Notes under the pieces: generated by a model
Told to the model about the DNA's origin: nothing
What the model saw: the letters and a program-made list of their open reading frames with translations, nothing else
Database searches by the model: none
Translations under genes and position numbers: made by a program
Shown here: positions 31,555 to 41,259 of the stretch, piece after piece
Layout: every line of letters starts with the position of its first letter
Position numbering within the stretch: position 1 is the stretch's first letter
Source of the DNA: Candidatus Methylospira mobilis
GTDB lineage: Bacteria; Pseudomonadota; Gammaproteobacteria; Methylococcales; Methylococcaceae
Direction of reading: 5' to 3'
NCBI RefSeq assembly: GCF_009498235.1
Contig: NZ_CP044205.1
Location: forward strand, 1,923,389 to 1,987,388
DNA: 64,000 bases

Positions 31555-31875
31555 ATGAAAAAATTTCTTGTAACCACTGTTTCTGCAGTTTCGTTGTTAT
31601 GTGCATCGGGTTTGGCGTTTGCGGCTGGCGGCTATAACGACGTACCGCCTACCGATCCCCAGTACCTTGCATGTCAAGCATATGCGTCAGCGAAATGGGA
31701 GGGCGGTAACGAAGCAAGCCTTGTTGCGGGTCAGACCAAAGTGCAAGCCTGGTGCGAGTGTTTGTGGAATGAAACCGATGATGATTTCAAGGGTAGTTTG
31801 GTGAAGTTTTCTGAATCGGCCAAAGGCGCTTCAGTCAATAAAAAGTGCGAGAAGCATTCCGGCTGGCAGAGCTGA
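31555..31875 (+). CDS. Small exported four-cysteine protein (copy 2)
   Basis: 106 residues from ATG 31555, with GAAAGG about 11 bases upstream (an in-frame GTG at 31543 is less likely). Signal peptide ends near AFAAGG. The mature sequence starts AGGYNDVPPTDPQYLAC and keeps all four Cys of copy 1 (LAC, WCECLWNE, KKCEKH), with long identical segments such as FKGSL and KGASVNK. It is followed by a strong intrinsic terminator. Unknown family; probable periplasmic protein associated with carbonic anhydrase by context. Confidence 0.8.
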   Translation: MKKFLVTTVSAVSLLCASGLAFAAGGYNDVPPTDPQYLACQAYASAKWEGGNEASLVAGQTKVQAWCECLWNETDDDFKGSLVKFSESAKGASVNKKCEKHSGWQS

Positions 31876-31977
31876 AATTACTATGCAGCGCCACGGATGA
31901 TGTCCGGATTACGGCATGTTGATTTTCGGGTAATTATCCAGTATTGACGTTGGCTGTATTGTAATTGCGATACAAAG

Positions 31978-32003
31978 AAAAGGCCGCTTTTGCGGCCTTT
32001 TCT
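31978..32003 (+). terminator. Rho-independent terminator after the four-Cys protein
   Basis: Perfect 10-bp stem AAAAGGCCGC / GCGGCCTTTT with a TTTT loop, ending in a T-rich tail. It lies about 100 bp after the stop of the small exported protein gene. Confidence 0.85.
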
Positions 32004-32310
32004 GTTCTGTCAGGCGTAGATTCGCCGCCGGAGCAATCTACGAATGCCATCTATTCGTTTGTGCCGGCTTTCGGCGGGTGTGGTGTTTCTTGATTCGAGA
32101 ACCCCTGTTGCAACCGCCCCATCGCTTTTTCCGGATTCTGCATGTATTTTTGAACAGAAAGACAGAAAATAGGTATTGAGGTTCTCCGCGTGGCGGCTCG
32201 TCCAGTAAAATGTTCAACTGGAGGCGCCGGAGTTGGGTGGAATTAATGCTGGTTTTGTTTATTTCAGACGGATGGGCCTCCCGAGTCTTTGTCAGGTTAA
32301 TTTGCTTATG

Positions 32311-32338
32311 TTATCTACCTGCCAGTCTGGTGTATAAT
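32311..32338 (+). promoter_or_regulatory. Candidate promoter of prfB
   Basis: A perfect -10 hexamer TATAAT (32333-32338) has a weak -35 match TTATCT (32311-32316) at 16 bp spacing. This would give a leader of about 25 bases before the prfB start. No strong ribosome site is visible upstream of the ATG. Confidence 0.35.
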
Positions 32339-32369
32339 CAACGGATTTTTATCTATAATATAGAAAACT

Positions 32370-33468
32370 ATGCGCGAACTGAATCCGCTTTACAACCAGA
32401 TCAAGGATTTGAAGGCCCGTCAGGAAGGTCTTAGGGGGTATCTTTGACTTTGAAACCAAACAGGAACGGCTGACCGAAGTTTTAAGAGAACTCGAAGATC
32501 CGAAAGTCTGGGACAATCCCGAACGCGCCCAGCAGCTTGGCAAGGAGCGCGGACAACTTGAAGGCGTCGTCAATACGCTGCTGAACTTGGCTCGGGGCGT
32601 AGGCGATGCCGAAGAGCTGCTGCAAATGGCCGTCGCGGAAGAGGATGAAGACACTGTCGAGCTGGTGGCACTCGATCTCGACAATTACGAGCGCGATGTC
32701 GCCGGACTGGAATTCAGACGCATGTTTTCCGGAGAAATGGACCCGAGCAATGCTTTTCTCGATATCCAGGCCGGTTCCGGTGGCACCGAGGCGCAGGATT
32801 GGGCCGAAATGCTGTTGCGCATGTACTTGCGCTGGGGCGAGCGCAAGGGCTTTAAAACCGAGCTGATGGAAGTTTCCGCCGGCGAAGTCGCTGGCATCAA
32901 AAGCGCGACCATCAAGTTCGAAGGCGATTATGCCTTCGGCTGGCTGCGCACCGAAACCGGCGTGCATCGTCTGGTGCGCAAATCGCCGTTCGATTCGGGA
33001 AATCGCCGCCATACCTCGTTTTCTTCCGTTTTCGTATCGCCGGAAGTGGATGACGATGTCGCCATAGAAATCAATCCGGCCGATCTGCGCGTGGACGTCT
33101 ATCGCGCCAGCGGCGCCGGGGGACAGCATGTCAACCGGACCGAGTCGGCGGTTCGTATCACGCATAATCCCTCCGGCATCGTCGTGCAGTGCCAGAGCGA
33201 CCGCTCGCAGCACAAAAACCGCGATACCGCGATGAAACAGCTCAAATCCAAACTTTACGAATTGGAAATGATGAAGCGCATGGCTGAGCAGCAGGCTTTG
33301 GAGCTCACCAAGTCGGATATCGGCTGGGGCAGTCAGATACGCTCCTATGTACTGGACGACTCCCGCATCAAGGATCTGCGCACCGGGGTACAAACCGGCA
33401 ATACCCAGGCGGTGCTGGATGGCGATCTGGACCCCTTTATCGAAGCCAGCCTTAAGAGCGGTTTGTAA
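32370..33468 (+). CDS. prfB: Peptide chain release factor 2 (programmed +1 frameshift)
   Basis: The ATG at 32370 opens a 25-codon frame ([14 protein letters not shown]...) that stops at TGA 32445-32447. Translation continues in the +1 frame from 32446 to give a 365-residue RF2. The shift site CTTAGGGGGTATCTTTGAC is the classical autoregulatory element: an internal Shine-Dalgarno-like AGGGGG, then CTT TGA C. Low RF2 stalls at TGA and favours shifting. In the main part the GGQ loop ([16 protein letters not shown]) and the SPF-type recognition region (RKSPFDSG) are present. It is followed by lysS as in E. coli. Confidence 0.97.
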
Positions 33469-33530
33469 ATAATAATCAGCCGGCGTGAAGTGCGAGGCTG
33501 AAAAATATAGAAATGAAACGGATGAACTCA

Positions 33531-35087
33531 ATGTCTGAACAACTGGACGAAAACAAGTTGATTGCCCAGCGTCGCGAGAAGCTTGACGCCTTGCGTAGCG
33601 AAAGTGTCGCTTTTCCCAACGATTTTCGCCGGGACATACTGGCGGATGAACTGCACCGGCGCTACGATGCGGAAGAGGCCGAAGCGTTGGAAGCCCTGTC
33701 TGTCAAGGCAAGTATAGCCGGAAGATTGATGGCGAAGCGCATCATGGGCAAGGCCAGCTTTGCCCAGCTGCAGGATATGTCCGGTCAAATTCAGGTATTC
33801 CTGCAACGCGACGCATTGCCGGAAGGCGATTATGCCGGCTTTAAAACCTGGGATGTCGGCGATATTTTTGCTGTGGAAGGCAGCGTTTTTAAAACCAAAA
33901 CCGGCGAACTGTCGGTCAAGGCGGGCGCCATTCGCTTGTTGAGCAAATCCCTGCGTCCGTTGCCGGAAAAGTTCCATGGTCTCAGTGATCAGGAAATACG
34001 CTATCGCCAGCGCTATCTGGATTTGATTACTTCGGAAGAGTCGCGCAAGGTATTCCGCCTGCGTAGCGCCATAGTGCAGTATGTGCGCGAGTTTTTAACC
34101 GGGCGCGATTTCATGGAAGTTGAAACGCCGATGATGCAGGTCATTCCGGGCGGCGCGCGCGCGAAGCCTTTTGTTACGCATCACAATGCGCTGGATATGG
34201 ATCTTTATCTGCGCATCGCGCCTGAGCTCTATTTGAAGCGGCTGATAGTCGGCGGCTTCGAGCGCGTGTTCGAAATCAACCGCAGTTTTCGCAACGAGGG
34301 CTTGTCCACGCGTCACAATCCCGAATTCACCATGATCGAGTTTTATCAGGCCTATGCCGATTACCGCGATCTGATGGATATGACCGAAGCCTTGCTGCGC
34401 GGCATTGCGCGCGATGTGCTGGGCGGTACTGAAATCAGCTATCAGGATCAGACTTACGACTTATCGCAACCGTTTATACGCATGACTTTGCTGGAGTCGG
34501 TTTTGCACTTCAATCCGGATTTGAGCGCGAGCGATCTGGCAACGCGCGATGCCGCCGTTGCGGTGGCGCAAGATTTGGGCATTCCGGTAAAAGCAGGCGA
34601 CGGGCTCGGAAAAATACAGACCGAAATCTTCGAGAAAACCGTGGAGCACCGCCTGCTGCAGCCGACATTCATTACCGAATATCCGGCCGAAGTATCGCCA
34701 TTGGCGCGGCGCAGCGACGCCGATTCGTTCGTGACCGATCGTTTTGAGTTTTTTATCGCCGGACGCGAGCTGGCCAACGGTTTTTCGGAACTGAACGATC
34801 CGGAAGATCAGGCTGAACGTTTCAGAAAACAGGTCGAAGACAAGGAAGCCGGCGACGACGAGGCGATGCATTACGATGCCGATTATATCCGGGCGCTCGA
34901 ATACGGCATGCCGCCGACGGCCGGCGAGGGTATAGGGATCGATCGCCTGGTGATGTTTTTTACCGATTCGCCGTCGATACGCGATGTGATATTGTTTCCG
35001 CATATGCGTAGGGAAGAGGGAGTGATACGCATTCTTTCAAATAAGCCTTCTGCAGATACTGAAATACAAATTGTCAAGACGTCTTGA
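33531..35087 (+). CDS. lysS: Lysyl-tRNA synthetase, class II
   Basis: 518 residues from ATG 33531, matching the E. coli MSEQ start with GGA 9 bases upstream; in-frame ATGs at 33513 and 33522 are alternatives. The N-terminal OB fold ([16 protein letters not shown]) is followed by the class II core with motif 2 ([20 protein letters not shown]) and motif 3 ([12 protein letters not shown]). It charges tRNA-Lys. It lies 62 bp after prfB, the conserved gammaproteobacterial pair. Confidence 0.96.
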   Translation: MSEQLDENKLIAQRREKLDALRSESVAFPNDFRRDILADELHRRYDAEEAEALEALSVKASIAGRLMAKRIMGKASFAQLQDMSGQIQVFLQRDALPEGDYAGFKTWDVGDIFAVEGSVFKTKTGELSVKAGAIRLLSKSLRPLPEKFHGLSDQEIRYRQRYLDLITSEESRKVFRLRSAIVQYVREFLTGRDFMEVETPMMQVIPGGARAKPFVTHHNALDMDLYLRIAPELYLKRLIVGGFERVFEINRSFRNEGLSTRHNPEFTMIEFYQAYADYRDLMDMTEALLRGIARDVLGGTEISYQDQTYDLSQPFIRMTLLESVLHFNPDLSASDLATRDAAVAVAQDLGIPVKAGDGLGKIQTEIFEKTVEHRLLQPTFITEYPAEVSPLARRSDADSFVTDRFEFFIAGRELANGFSELNDPEDQAERFRKQVEDKEAGDDEAMHYDADYIRALEYGMPPTAGEGIGIDRLVMFFTDSPSIRDVILFPHMRREEGVIRILSNKPSADTEIQIVKTS

Positions 35088-35105
35088 TTAAATTGATCGT
35101 AATGC

Positions 35106-36218
35106 ATGCCCACGGCTTTTTTGCGTAAGCCGGGACATAGCTATCAAGATCCGTTAGCGCGGGTGTGGATAGCCTGTGCGGAACAAGTCGGGTTCAAGGT
35201 CGCGCGCACCGGCGACGCCTTTGCTTCCAGCGATGGGCGCGGAACGCTGTTGATCGGTTCCGACGAACTGCTGGATCCGGACGACAACCTGGGGCAGATG
35301 ATATTCCATGAACTCTGTCATGCGCTGATCGAAGGCGAAGACGCGGAACGCTTGCAGGATTGGGGGCTGGACAATAGCAGCGGTCGCGATACCTGGCGCG
35401 AACGTGCCTGTCTGCGTTTGCAGGCTTTCCTGGCCGGTCAATACGGGTTACGCGAATTTTTCGCGCCGACCACCGATTTTCGCGTCAGTTTCTGGAGTAA
35501 ATTGCCCGCAGATCCTTTTGAAACCGAGCAGGCTTGCGGCGGTTTCCGCGAGCCTTCCTGCGTGTTGGCGCGGCAGGCCGTGCGGCGTTCCAATCTGCCG
35601 CGCTGGCGCGCGCCGTTACATGGGGCCTTGCAGTCCAGCGCGGCGATAGCGGCGGTTACGCCCAAGCGCCTTGGCGCCGATGACAGCGCTTTGCCGTCGC
35701 TGTGGGCGATGGCGGCGTCTCAACCTGTAGCGCATCCCCTGGGCCATGCACCGCTGGCGGCTTACCATGCCGGAAAAGGGCATGGGTGCGGTGATTGCGC
35801 CTGGCGTTTTCAGCCGCATCAGACCTGGCGCATTTTCCGGCGCAGGAGCTGGCGTTGCAGGCATAGCCCTGAGTTAAAGCTGTCGGGCGATGAGTCTGCT
35901 TGCGTTCGCTGGGAGGCGCGCGAACTACTGGATTGCCTGCGTTGCGGCGCCTGCTGTCGTGAAGCTTACGACAGTGTAGAAGTCGAGCTTGATGAGCCGG
36001 TGCGCGTCACGCATCCCGATCTGGTATTGTGCGACGGCAAACGCTGTAAACTGAAGCGTACCGAGCAAAACCGCTGCCAGGCGCTTAACGGCGGCGGCGC
36101 GCCGACGGAAGCCTACGCCTGCTCGATTTATGAGGATCGTCCGCGCACCTGCCGGGAGTTCGAGCGCGGCGGAGCGCATTGTCTGGCCGCTCGCCAAAAA
36201 GTCGGCTTATCTCTTTGA
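35106..36218 (+). CDS. Fusion of an HExxH metallopeptidase-like domain and a YkgJ Cys-cluster domain
   Basis: 370 residues. The N-terminal half has the zinc-peptidase-like motif [15 protein letters not shown] near residue 70, followed by a conserved [10 protein letters not shown] segment. A middle region has [10 protein letters not shown] and a further WRCRH, possibly another metal site. The C-terminal third is a YkgJ-family cluster domain: [36 protein letters not shown] and a last HC. YkgJ domains are thought to bind zinc or an Fe-S cluster. It sits between lysS and gltX, 18 bp after lysS. The pairing of both domains in one protein suggests a metal-dependent processing or modification role, which is inference. 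Confidence 0.75.
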   Translation: MPTAFLRKPGHSYQDPLARVWIACAEQVGFKVARTGDAFASSDGRGTLLIGSDELLDPDDNLGQMIFHELCHALIEGEDAERLQDWGLDNSSGRDTWRERACLRLQAFLAGQYGLREFFAPTTDFRVSFWSKLPADPFETEQACGGFREPSCVLARQAVRRSNLPRWRAPLHGALQSSAAIAAVTPKRLGADDSALPSLWAMAASQPVAHPLGHAPLAAYHAGKGHGCGDCAWRFQPHQTWRIFRRRSWRCRHSPELKLSGDESACVRWEARELLDCLRCGACCREAYDSVEVELDEPVRVTHPDLVLCDGKRCKLKRTEQNRCQALNGGGAPTEAYACSIYEDRPRTCREFERGGAHCLAARQKVGLSL

Positions 36219-36261
36219 AGCCCTGCATTTCTTATCAAGAGTCACGAAAACAATCATCGAC

Positions 36262-37692
36262 ATGAAAATACGTACACGTTTTGCCCCCAGCCCTACCGGC
36301 TACCTGCACATCGGCGGCGCGCGCACCGCGCTGTTTTCCTGGCTATATGCGCGCCGGCATGGCGGCACATTCATACTACGGATCGAGGACACCGACCTGG
36401 AACGTTCCACGCAGGCTTCCGTGAACGCAATTCTGGAAGGTATGAACTGGTTGGGACTGACTTATGACGAAGGCCCGTTTTATCAGACGCACCGTTTCGA
36501 TCGTTACAGGGAAGTCATACGGCAGCTACTGGATGCAGGACACGCCTACCGTTGCTATTGCACCAGGGACGAATTGGAGGCTTTGCGCAACGAGCAAATG
36601 CAGAACAAGGAAAAGCCGCGTTATAACGGGTTGTGCCGTGACCGGCAGGAACCGAGAGCGGGCGTCGAGCCTGTGATCCGTTTCCGAAATCCGGACGACG
36701 GCGAGGTGGTGATCCAGGATGCGGTGAAGGGCGATATTGTCATACGCAACGCAGAGCTGGACGATTTGGTTATAGCACGCCCGGACGGCTCGCCGACCTA
36801 TAACCTGTCGGTGGTTGTCGATGACTGGGATATGGGTATTACCCATGTCATACGCGGCGACGACCACGTCAACAATACGCCGCGCCAGATCAATATACTC
36901 AAGGCTCTCGGCGCGCCGATTCCTGAATACGGTCATGTGCCGATGATATTGGGTGCCGATGGCGCGCGGCTTTCCAAGCGCCACGGCGCGGTCGGCGTGA
37001 TGCAGTATCGCGACGAAGGCTATCTGCCGGAAGCATTGCTGAATTATCTGGTGCGCCTGGGCTGGTCGCATGGCGATCAGGAGATTTTTTCGCTTGATGA
37101 AATGGTCGAACTGTTCGATACCAAGGATATCAATGTTTCCGCGTCGAGCTTTAATCCAGAAAAATTATTGTGGCTGAATCATCACTACCTGATGAACAGC
37201 GCGCCGGAACATGTGGCGGTGCATTTGCGCTGGCATTTGGGGCAGTTTGGCATAGACCCGGAGCAGGGGCCGGACCCGGTCGAGGTGGTCAAGGCGCAAC
37301 GCGAGCGTAACAGGACCCTGGTCGATATGGCAAAGAGCAGCCTGTTTTTTTATCGCGAGTTCGATGTGTACGAAGAAAAGGCCGAGCAAAAAAACCTGAA
37401 AGCGGAAGCGTTGCCGCTGTTGCAGGCGATTCATGCGGGTTTGGCTGCGTTGAGCGTCTGGGGGCAGGAAAGTATTCACGCCGCCATCGAGCAGTGCGCT
37501 CAGCGTCATGACGTAAAAATGGGCGCAGTTGCGCAACCGTTACGTGTAGCAGTGTCGGGTACTTCCGTATCTCCGCCGATAGATATTACCTTGAGCCTGC
37601 TGGGGCGGACCGCGACTTTAAACCGTATTGAGCGCGCTATCGAACACATGAAAAAAAAATCTGGACAAACCAGCGGGATATCTATACAATAG
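36262..37692 (+). CDS. gltX: Glutamyl-tRNA synthetase
   Basis: 476 residues from ATG 36262; the longer frame into the previous gene is rejected because [19 protein letters not shown] is the family N-terminus. It has the HIGH-type motif [10 protein letters not shown] and the KMSKS-type motif [11 protein letters not shown]. It charges tRNA-Glu, whose gene lies 120 bp downstream. Confidence 0.97.
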   Translation: MKIRTRFAPSPTGYLHIGGARTALFSWLYARRHGGTFILRIEDTDLERSTQASVNAILEGMNWLGLTYDEGPFYQTHRFDRYREVIRQLLDAGHAYRCYCTRDELEALRNEQMQNKEKPRYNGLCRDRQEPRAGVEPVIRFRNPDDGEVVIQDAVKGDIVIRNAELDDLVIARPDGSPTYNLSVVVDDWDMGITHVIRGDDHVNNTPRQINILKALGAPIPEYGHVPMILGADGARLSKRHGAVGVMQYRDEGYLPEALLNYLVRLGWSHGDQEIFSLDEMVELFDTKDINVSASSFNPEKLLWLNHHYLMNSAPEHVAVHLRWHLGQFGIDPEQGPDPVEVVKAQRERNRTLVDMAKSSLFFYREFDVYEEKAEQKNLKAEALPLLQAIHAGLAALSVWGQESIHAAIEQCAQRHDVKMGAVAQPLRVAVSGTSVSPPIDITLSLLGRTATLNRIERAIEHMKKKSGQTSGISIQ

Positions 37693-37708
37693 TAGGCTCA
37701 GGTTGCAA

Positions 37709-37784
<76 letters not shown>

Positions 37785-37811
37785 GCGCCGAAGCAACTGA
37801 TAAAGCGTTCT

Positions 37812-37887
37812 GTCCCCATCGTCTAGAGGCCCAGGACATCGCCCTTTCACGGCGGCGACAGGGGTTCGAATCCCCTTGGGGACGCCA
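37812..37887 (+). tRNA. tRNA-Glu (anticodon UUC), integration target of the island
   Basis: 76 nt including CCA. Acceptor GTCCCCA / TGGGGAC, anticodon loop CTTTCAC (UUC), T loop GGTTCGAATCC. The last 47 bases, from the anticodon arm to CCA, are repeated exactly at the other end of the island (49856-49902). The gene therefore remains complete after integration. Confidence 0.97.
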
Positions 37888-37889
37888 TA
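37841..37889 (+). repeat. attL, 49-bp direct repeat in tRNA-Glu
   Basis: GCCCTTTCACGGCGGCGACA begins the repeat, which runs through the T arm and CCA to ATA and equals 49856-49904 base for base. It spans the anticodon arm and 3' end, a usual crossover region for tyrosine recombinases. Confidence 0.93.
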
Positions 37890-37924
37890 TAAAACAACAA
37901 GTTACCGTTTTACGGTGTCGATTT

Positions 37925-37949
37925 GGTATAAAATTGGTATAAAATGCCG
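37925..37949. repeat. GGTATAAAA pair near attL (candidate integrase arm site)
   Basis: GGTATAAAATTGGTATAAAA followed by TGCCG. The identical 25-bp block occurs at 49733-49757 next to the integrase gene at the other end of the island. Confidence 0.6.
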
Positions 37950-37963
37950 ATTTTAAAAAATGA

Positions 37964-37991
37964 GAAAGGCTGTCGATTGACGGCCTTTTTT
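37964..37991 (+). terminator. Terminator just inside the island, behind tRNA-Glu
   Basis: Stem GGCTGTC / GACGGCC (one G-T pair) with a GATT loop and a T tract. It nearly equals the terminator at 49977-50004 on the far side of the island. Confidence 0.8.
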
Positions 37992-38304
37992 GTGTCTGGC
38001 GTTTGCTGTGGCTGGTGCTCCAGTCAGCTCAAATCTAACCGCGATTGATAGCGGATATTCCCGCTGTTGAATGTGCTGGTGCTGCGTTATGTGTTGGCAT
38101 TGGTCGAGTATGCCGGGTGAGTGCCTATATCGTGTGCGCGTGGATGCGCCTTATAACCATTTTTCACCCTGCCGAAAATCGCGGAAAATATCGCAAAATG
38201 CGCGCAGAAATTGTGCAGAAACTCCACCATCAAAACAGACTCAATTTCGCGCCGCCTGAGTGTTCAGCGACTTGTTCACGAACTAGCGCCAGACCGCGAC
38301 ACGC

Positions 38305-38679
38305 CTACGTTTTAGCGTTCATGAGCATGTTCACATACAGCCGCTTATAACCAAAAAATACATGCCCGAAAATGGCCGTTTCTTGCGCAGAAACCGCGCG
38401 GAAATTCGCGGTATTAATTACTGCGTAATGTTTCGCCAGTCGAGCCAGCGACAATTTAGCCGATGCGCTTATCAGGGCGTTCAGTCTGGCCTTATTGCCT
38501 TCAATATCCTTTAGGCGTTTTCGGCGATACGCGGCCTGTAACTCTGCGTGGATTTTGCCATGTGCTGCCCTCTCGCTATTACTGCGTAATATTGCACTGG
38601 TGACAGCAACTTGACGGACACCAAAAAACACCAAAAAGACAGGTGGACACACCAGCTCCTTGTTGATGCCGACACACAC
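38305..38679 (-). CDS. Hypothetical protein downstream of the type III Res gene
   Basis: A 124-residue frame beginning 17 bp after the res stop on the same strand. The middle is basic and helix-prone (AYRRKRLKDIEGNKARLNAL). No family was recognised and the sequence has no strong start signal, so it may be a chance frame or the last gene of the island's R-M transcript. Confidence 0.3.
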   Translation of the reverse strand: MCVGINKELVCPPVFLVFFGVRQVAVTSAILRSNSERAAHGKIHAELQAAYRRKRLKDIEGNKARLNALISASAKLSLARLAKHYAVINTANFRAVSAQETAIFGHVFFGYKRLYVNMLMNAKT

Positions 38680-38695
38680 GCAACCGCTACTTGAC

Positions 38696-41254
38696 CTATA
38701 CTAACAGCCCGTTAAGTTCATTCTCCCATTCGTTCTCGAACACCATATGGAAAGATATTTTTTCTTTTGAATCAACCAGCGTCATTTCTCCTTTTGGCTT
38801 AATATCACCAATTAAAGCAGCGTTGATAGTCTTGAATAGTTCCTGCTTGTAGGATGTGTCTTTGTTGCCTTCAAGGTGCTCACCTTTGGATTCTATAAAG
38901 TAGAGCCGTTCAATACCGTCTTTTCCTGCTTCCAGCTTAACCAGAAAATCGGGGTAAATTCGTTCGCGCTTCCAGCCCTGTATAGAATATTCCGTACCTC
39001 TGACTGCCAGCCTATGCCACCACTCCACAACATCCTTATTGTTGATCGCAAGTGCAATGGGGTTTTCCAACCCGTTATAATTAGAAAAATATTGTGGCTG
39101 AAACATACTTTTTTCTAAAGTAACAGCCGTTTCATTCAAGTTCCGCTGCATTTCAATTTGTTCAGCCATATGCCAGTTTAGTTTTGAAAATGGCTCGGCA
39201 AGCAAGCGTAAAAACACGGTTCCATCATCCAGCTTGCGCCTAAAGTTTGCCTCTGATTGCTCAAGCATCCAGCGGAAACAGTCCTTTTTTATCTCCTCAA
39301 CGATAAACACAGAGTTAATAGCTATCTTAGTCTCGCTAATACCTTTATATTTTAGCTGTGACAGCGCATGCTGAATAATACGGAAGGCTTGCCAAGCGTT
39401 CGGTACTTTTTCCATTAACTGGCTAACCATGAGGGTAATGCTTATGTCGTTTGTAACTTTTTCTGATTGCTTTTCACCCCAATCAATATCAATTTGCCCT
39501 ACTTTATCCTTTTTCCAATCCACGGTTAGATGCTGGTAATCCATCATTTCTTTATCAGCTAGGGTTATTTTTTCAAGTGCATCAAAACTATAATCATCCC
39601 ATTGAATATCGGCAAGAATATCTGCGTGATAATCAAAAGAGACTGGCTTTCCATTACGGATAACATTTAGGGATGGCAAGAATATCTTTGTGCCTTTATA
39701 TTTTTCCTTCCGTTTCAAGGTTACTTTTTCTTTACCCGTTGCTTGTCCACTTCCTGCTACTATCTGATCGGAAACATCGCCCATACCCTCATCTTCAAGC
39801 CCTTGTTTGATTCCCTTCGCTGCACTATTCACATCGGCATTATCGCAATAAACATAGCATTGATTTAAGGCGGGGATTGATGTCTCTAGGGCGTAGGGTT
39901 GACGCAACACCCGTCCGATAAATTGGGTAAGTGCTGTTTGTCCGCGCGTGTTAGACAAGATCGCCAATACATAGGCAAAAGAGCAATCCCATCCCTCTTT
40001 TAAAGCGTCTTTTGTGATAATGTAACGCACGGGGCAAAACTTATCAAAAAGATCGTCATCACGCATTTCGTTATTATCAGCCAACTTGATACGGATTTGA
40101 CTTTCCAGAACATTCAGATTTTTTATGAGATAAGATTTTATATCCTCTACATGGTCGTAGGCCTCACCCTTCCTTTTTGGCTCGGCTTTAATCACCATAA
40201 TAGGGCGGATATATCTGCCTTCCTCCGCCTGATATTTTGCCGCTAAATTATTCAGCTCAAGGGTTTTTGCGTGTGCCTGATTAAGCGTATGCTGCCAGTT
40301 TGCTTCTCCATAAGAGGTTACATTGATAGGCAGTTTTATCATTTGTTCTTTTTTCAATTCCTGCCCACCCACATTCACCAGCACATTACTATGGTCTTTC
40401 GGTGTAGCGGACAGCTCCAGAATAAACGATGTATTGAATGAATTAACGGTATCTTGTGCAAGCTGAGTTGCGCCTCTATGTCCTTCATCAAAAATTGCAA
40501 TGGGGCGTAGCAGGCGCATAACATTACCAAGCGAATGTTTGATAGATATTCCCGATATAACGCAATGTTCATCACTCATTAAATCAGCCGTATCAAGATT
40601 GGGGACGGCGGAAAGTAGTGCGTTGTTTGCGTTGTAATCATCCAGCGGCGGAAAGAAACTTTCAAAACGTCCGCTATCCTTAAACATTTTTAAGGCTTCT
40701 TTATTATTGCGATTACTCGCTTGCAGCATCAGCAACATAATGCAAAGATTATCCTCTACATCTTGCGCGGTAAATCTGTCGTGCTTTTCTAAAATCAGCG
40801 TTCTGCCACCGCTCGCTCTGTCTAGCATTTGGCGGTATGTGTGTTCTTTATCCCTAAGCTGTTTGCTGGTTTGAGTGTAAATAGTCTCACTCGGCACAAT
40901 CCACAATACAAAGCCATTATTGCGCTTAAAATAATCCTGATTGATGCGCTGAATTGCAGCAGTTGCAAGTAGAGTCTTGCCCCCACCCGTTGGCACCTTG
41001 AAACAAACATTGGGAATGTTGCGCCTCATACCGTCATTACGCACCGTATAGTTAGAGCGATAAACAGCCATCTTTGCCTTTAATGATTCCCACGCAAGTT
41101 GGCAATAATCGGATTTTTCAGGGTGGACAGCCTCTTTGCCTTTTCCTTTGAGAAACTCAAAATAATCCTGCTTCTCTGATTTTTGCGCTTTCAATTCGGC
41201 AAGGTAGCTTTCGAGATAATCGAGAACCTTGATTTGATAGTCTTTGAGTTCCAC
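38696..41254 (-). CDS. Type III restriction endonuclease, Res subunit
   Basis: 852 residues. N-terminal superfamily 2 helicase: Walker A VPTGGGKTLLATAAI, DExH box FDEGHRG, motif III-like ELSATPKD, and motif VI-like QFIGRVLRQP. The C-terminus has a PD-(D/E)xK nuclease (YPDFLV then FIESKGEH). With the methylase subunit encoded 5 bp upstream it forms an ATP-dependent complex that cuts unmethylated foreign DNA. It is somewhat shorter than typical Res (over 900). It belongs to the island and is AT-rich relative to the host genes. Confidence 0.92.
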   Translation of the reverse strand: MELKDYQIKVLDYLESYLAELKAQKSEKQDYFEFLKGKGKEAVHPEKSDYCQLAWESLKAKMAVYRSNYTVRNDGMRRNIPNVCFKVPTGGGKTLLATAAIQRINQDYFKRNNGFVLWIVPSETIYTQTSKQLRDKEHTYRQMLDRASGGRTLILEKHDRFTAQDVEDNLCIMLLMLQASNRNNKEALKMFKDSGRFESFFPPLDDYNANNALLSAVPNLDTADLMSDEHCVISGISIKHSLGNVMRLLRPIAIFDEGHRGATQLAQDTVNSFNTSFILELSATPKDHSNVLVNVGGQELKKEQMIKLPINVTSYGEANWQHTLNQAHAKTLELNNLAAKYQAEEGRYIRPIMVIKAEPKRKGEAYDHVEDIKSYLIKNLNVLESQIRIKLADNNEMRDDDLFDKFCPVRYIITKDALKEGWDCSFAYVLAILSNTRGQTALTQFIGRVLRQPYALETSIPALNQCYVYCDNADVNSAAKGIKQGLEDEGMGDVSDQIVAGSGQATGKEKVTLKRKEKYKGTKIFLPSLNVIRNGKPVSFDYHADILADIQWDDYSFDALEKITLADKEMMDYQHLTVDWKKDKVGQIDIDWGEKQSEKVTNDISITLMVSQLMEKVPNAWQAFRIIQHALSQLKYKGISETKIAINSVFIVEEIKKDCFRWMLEQSEANFRRKLDDGTVFLRLLAEPFSKLNWHMAEQIEMQRNLNETAVTLEKSMFQPQYFSNYNGLENPIALAINNKDVVEWWHRLAVRGTEYSIQGWKRERIYPDFLVKLEAGKDGIERLYFIESKGEHLEGNKDTSYKQELFKTINAALIGDIKPKGEMTLVDSKEKISFHMVFENEWENELNGLLV

Positions 41255-41259
41255 TCCCC

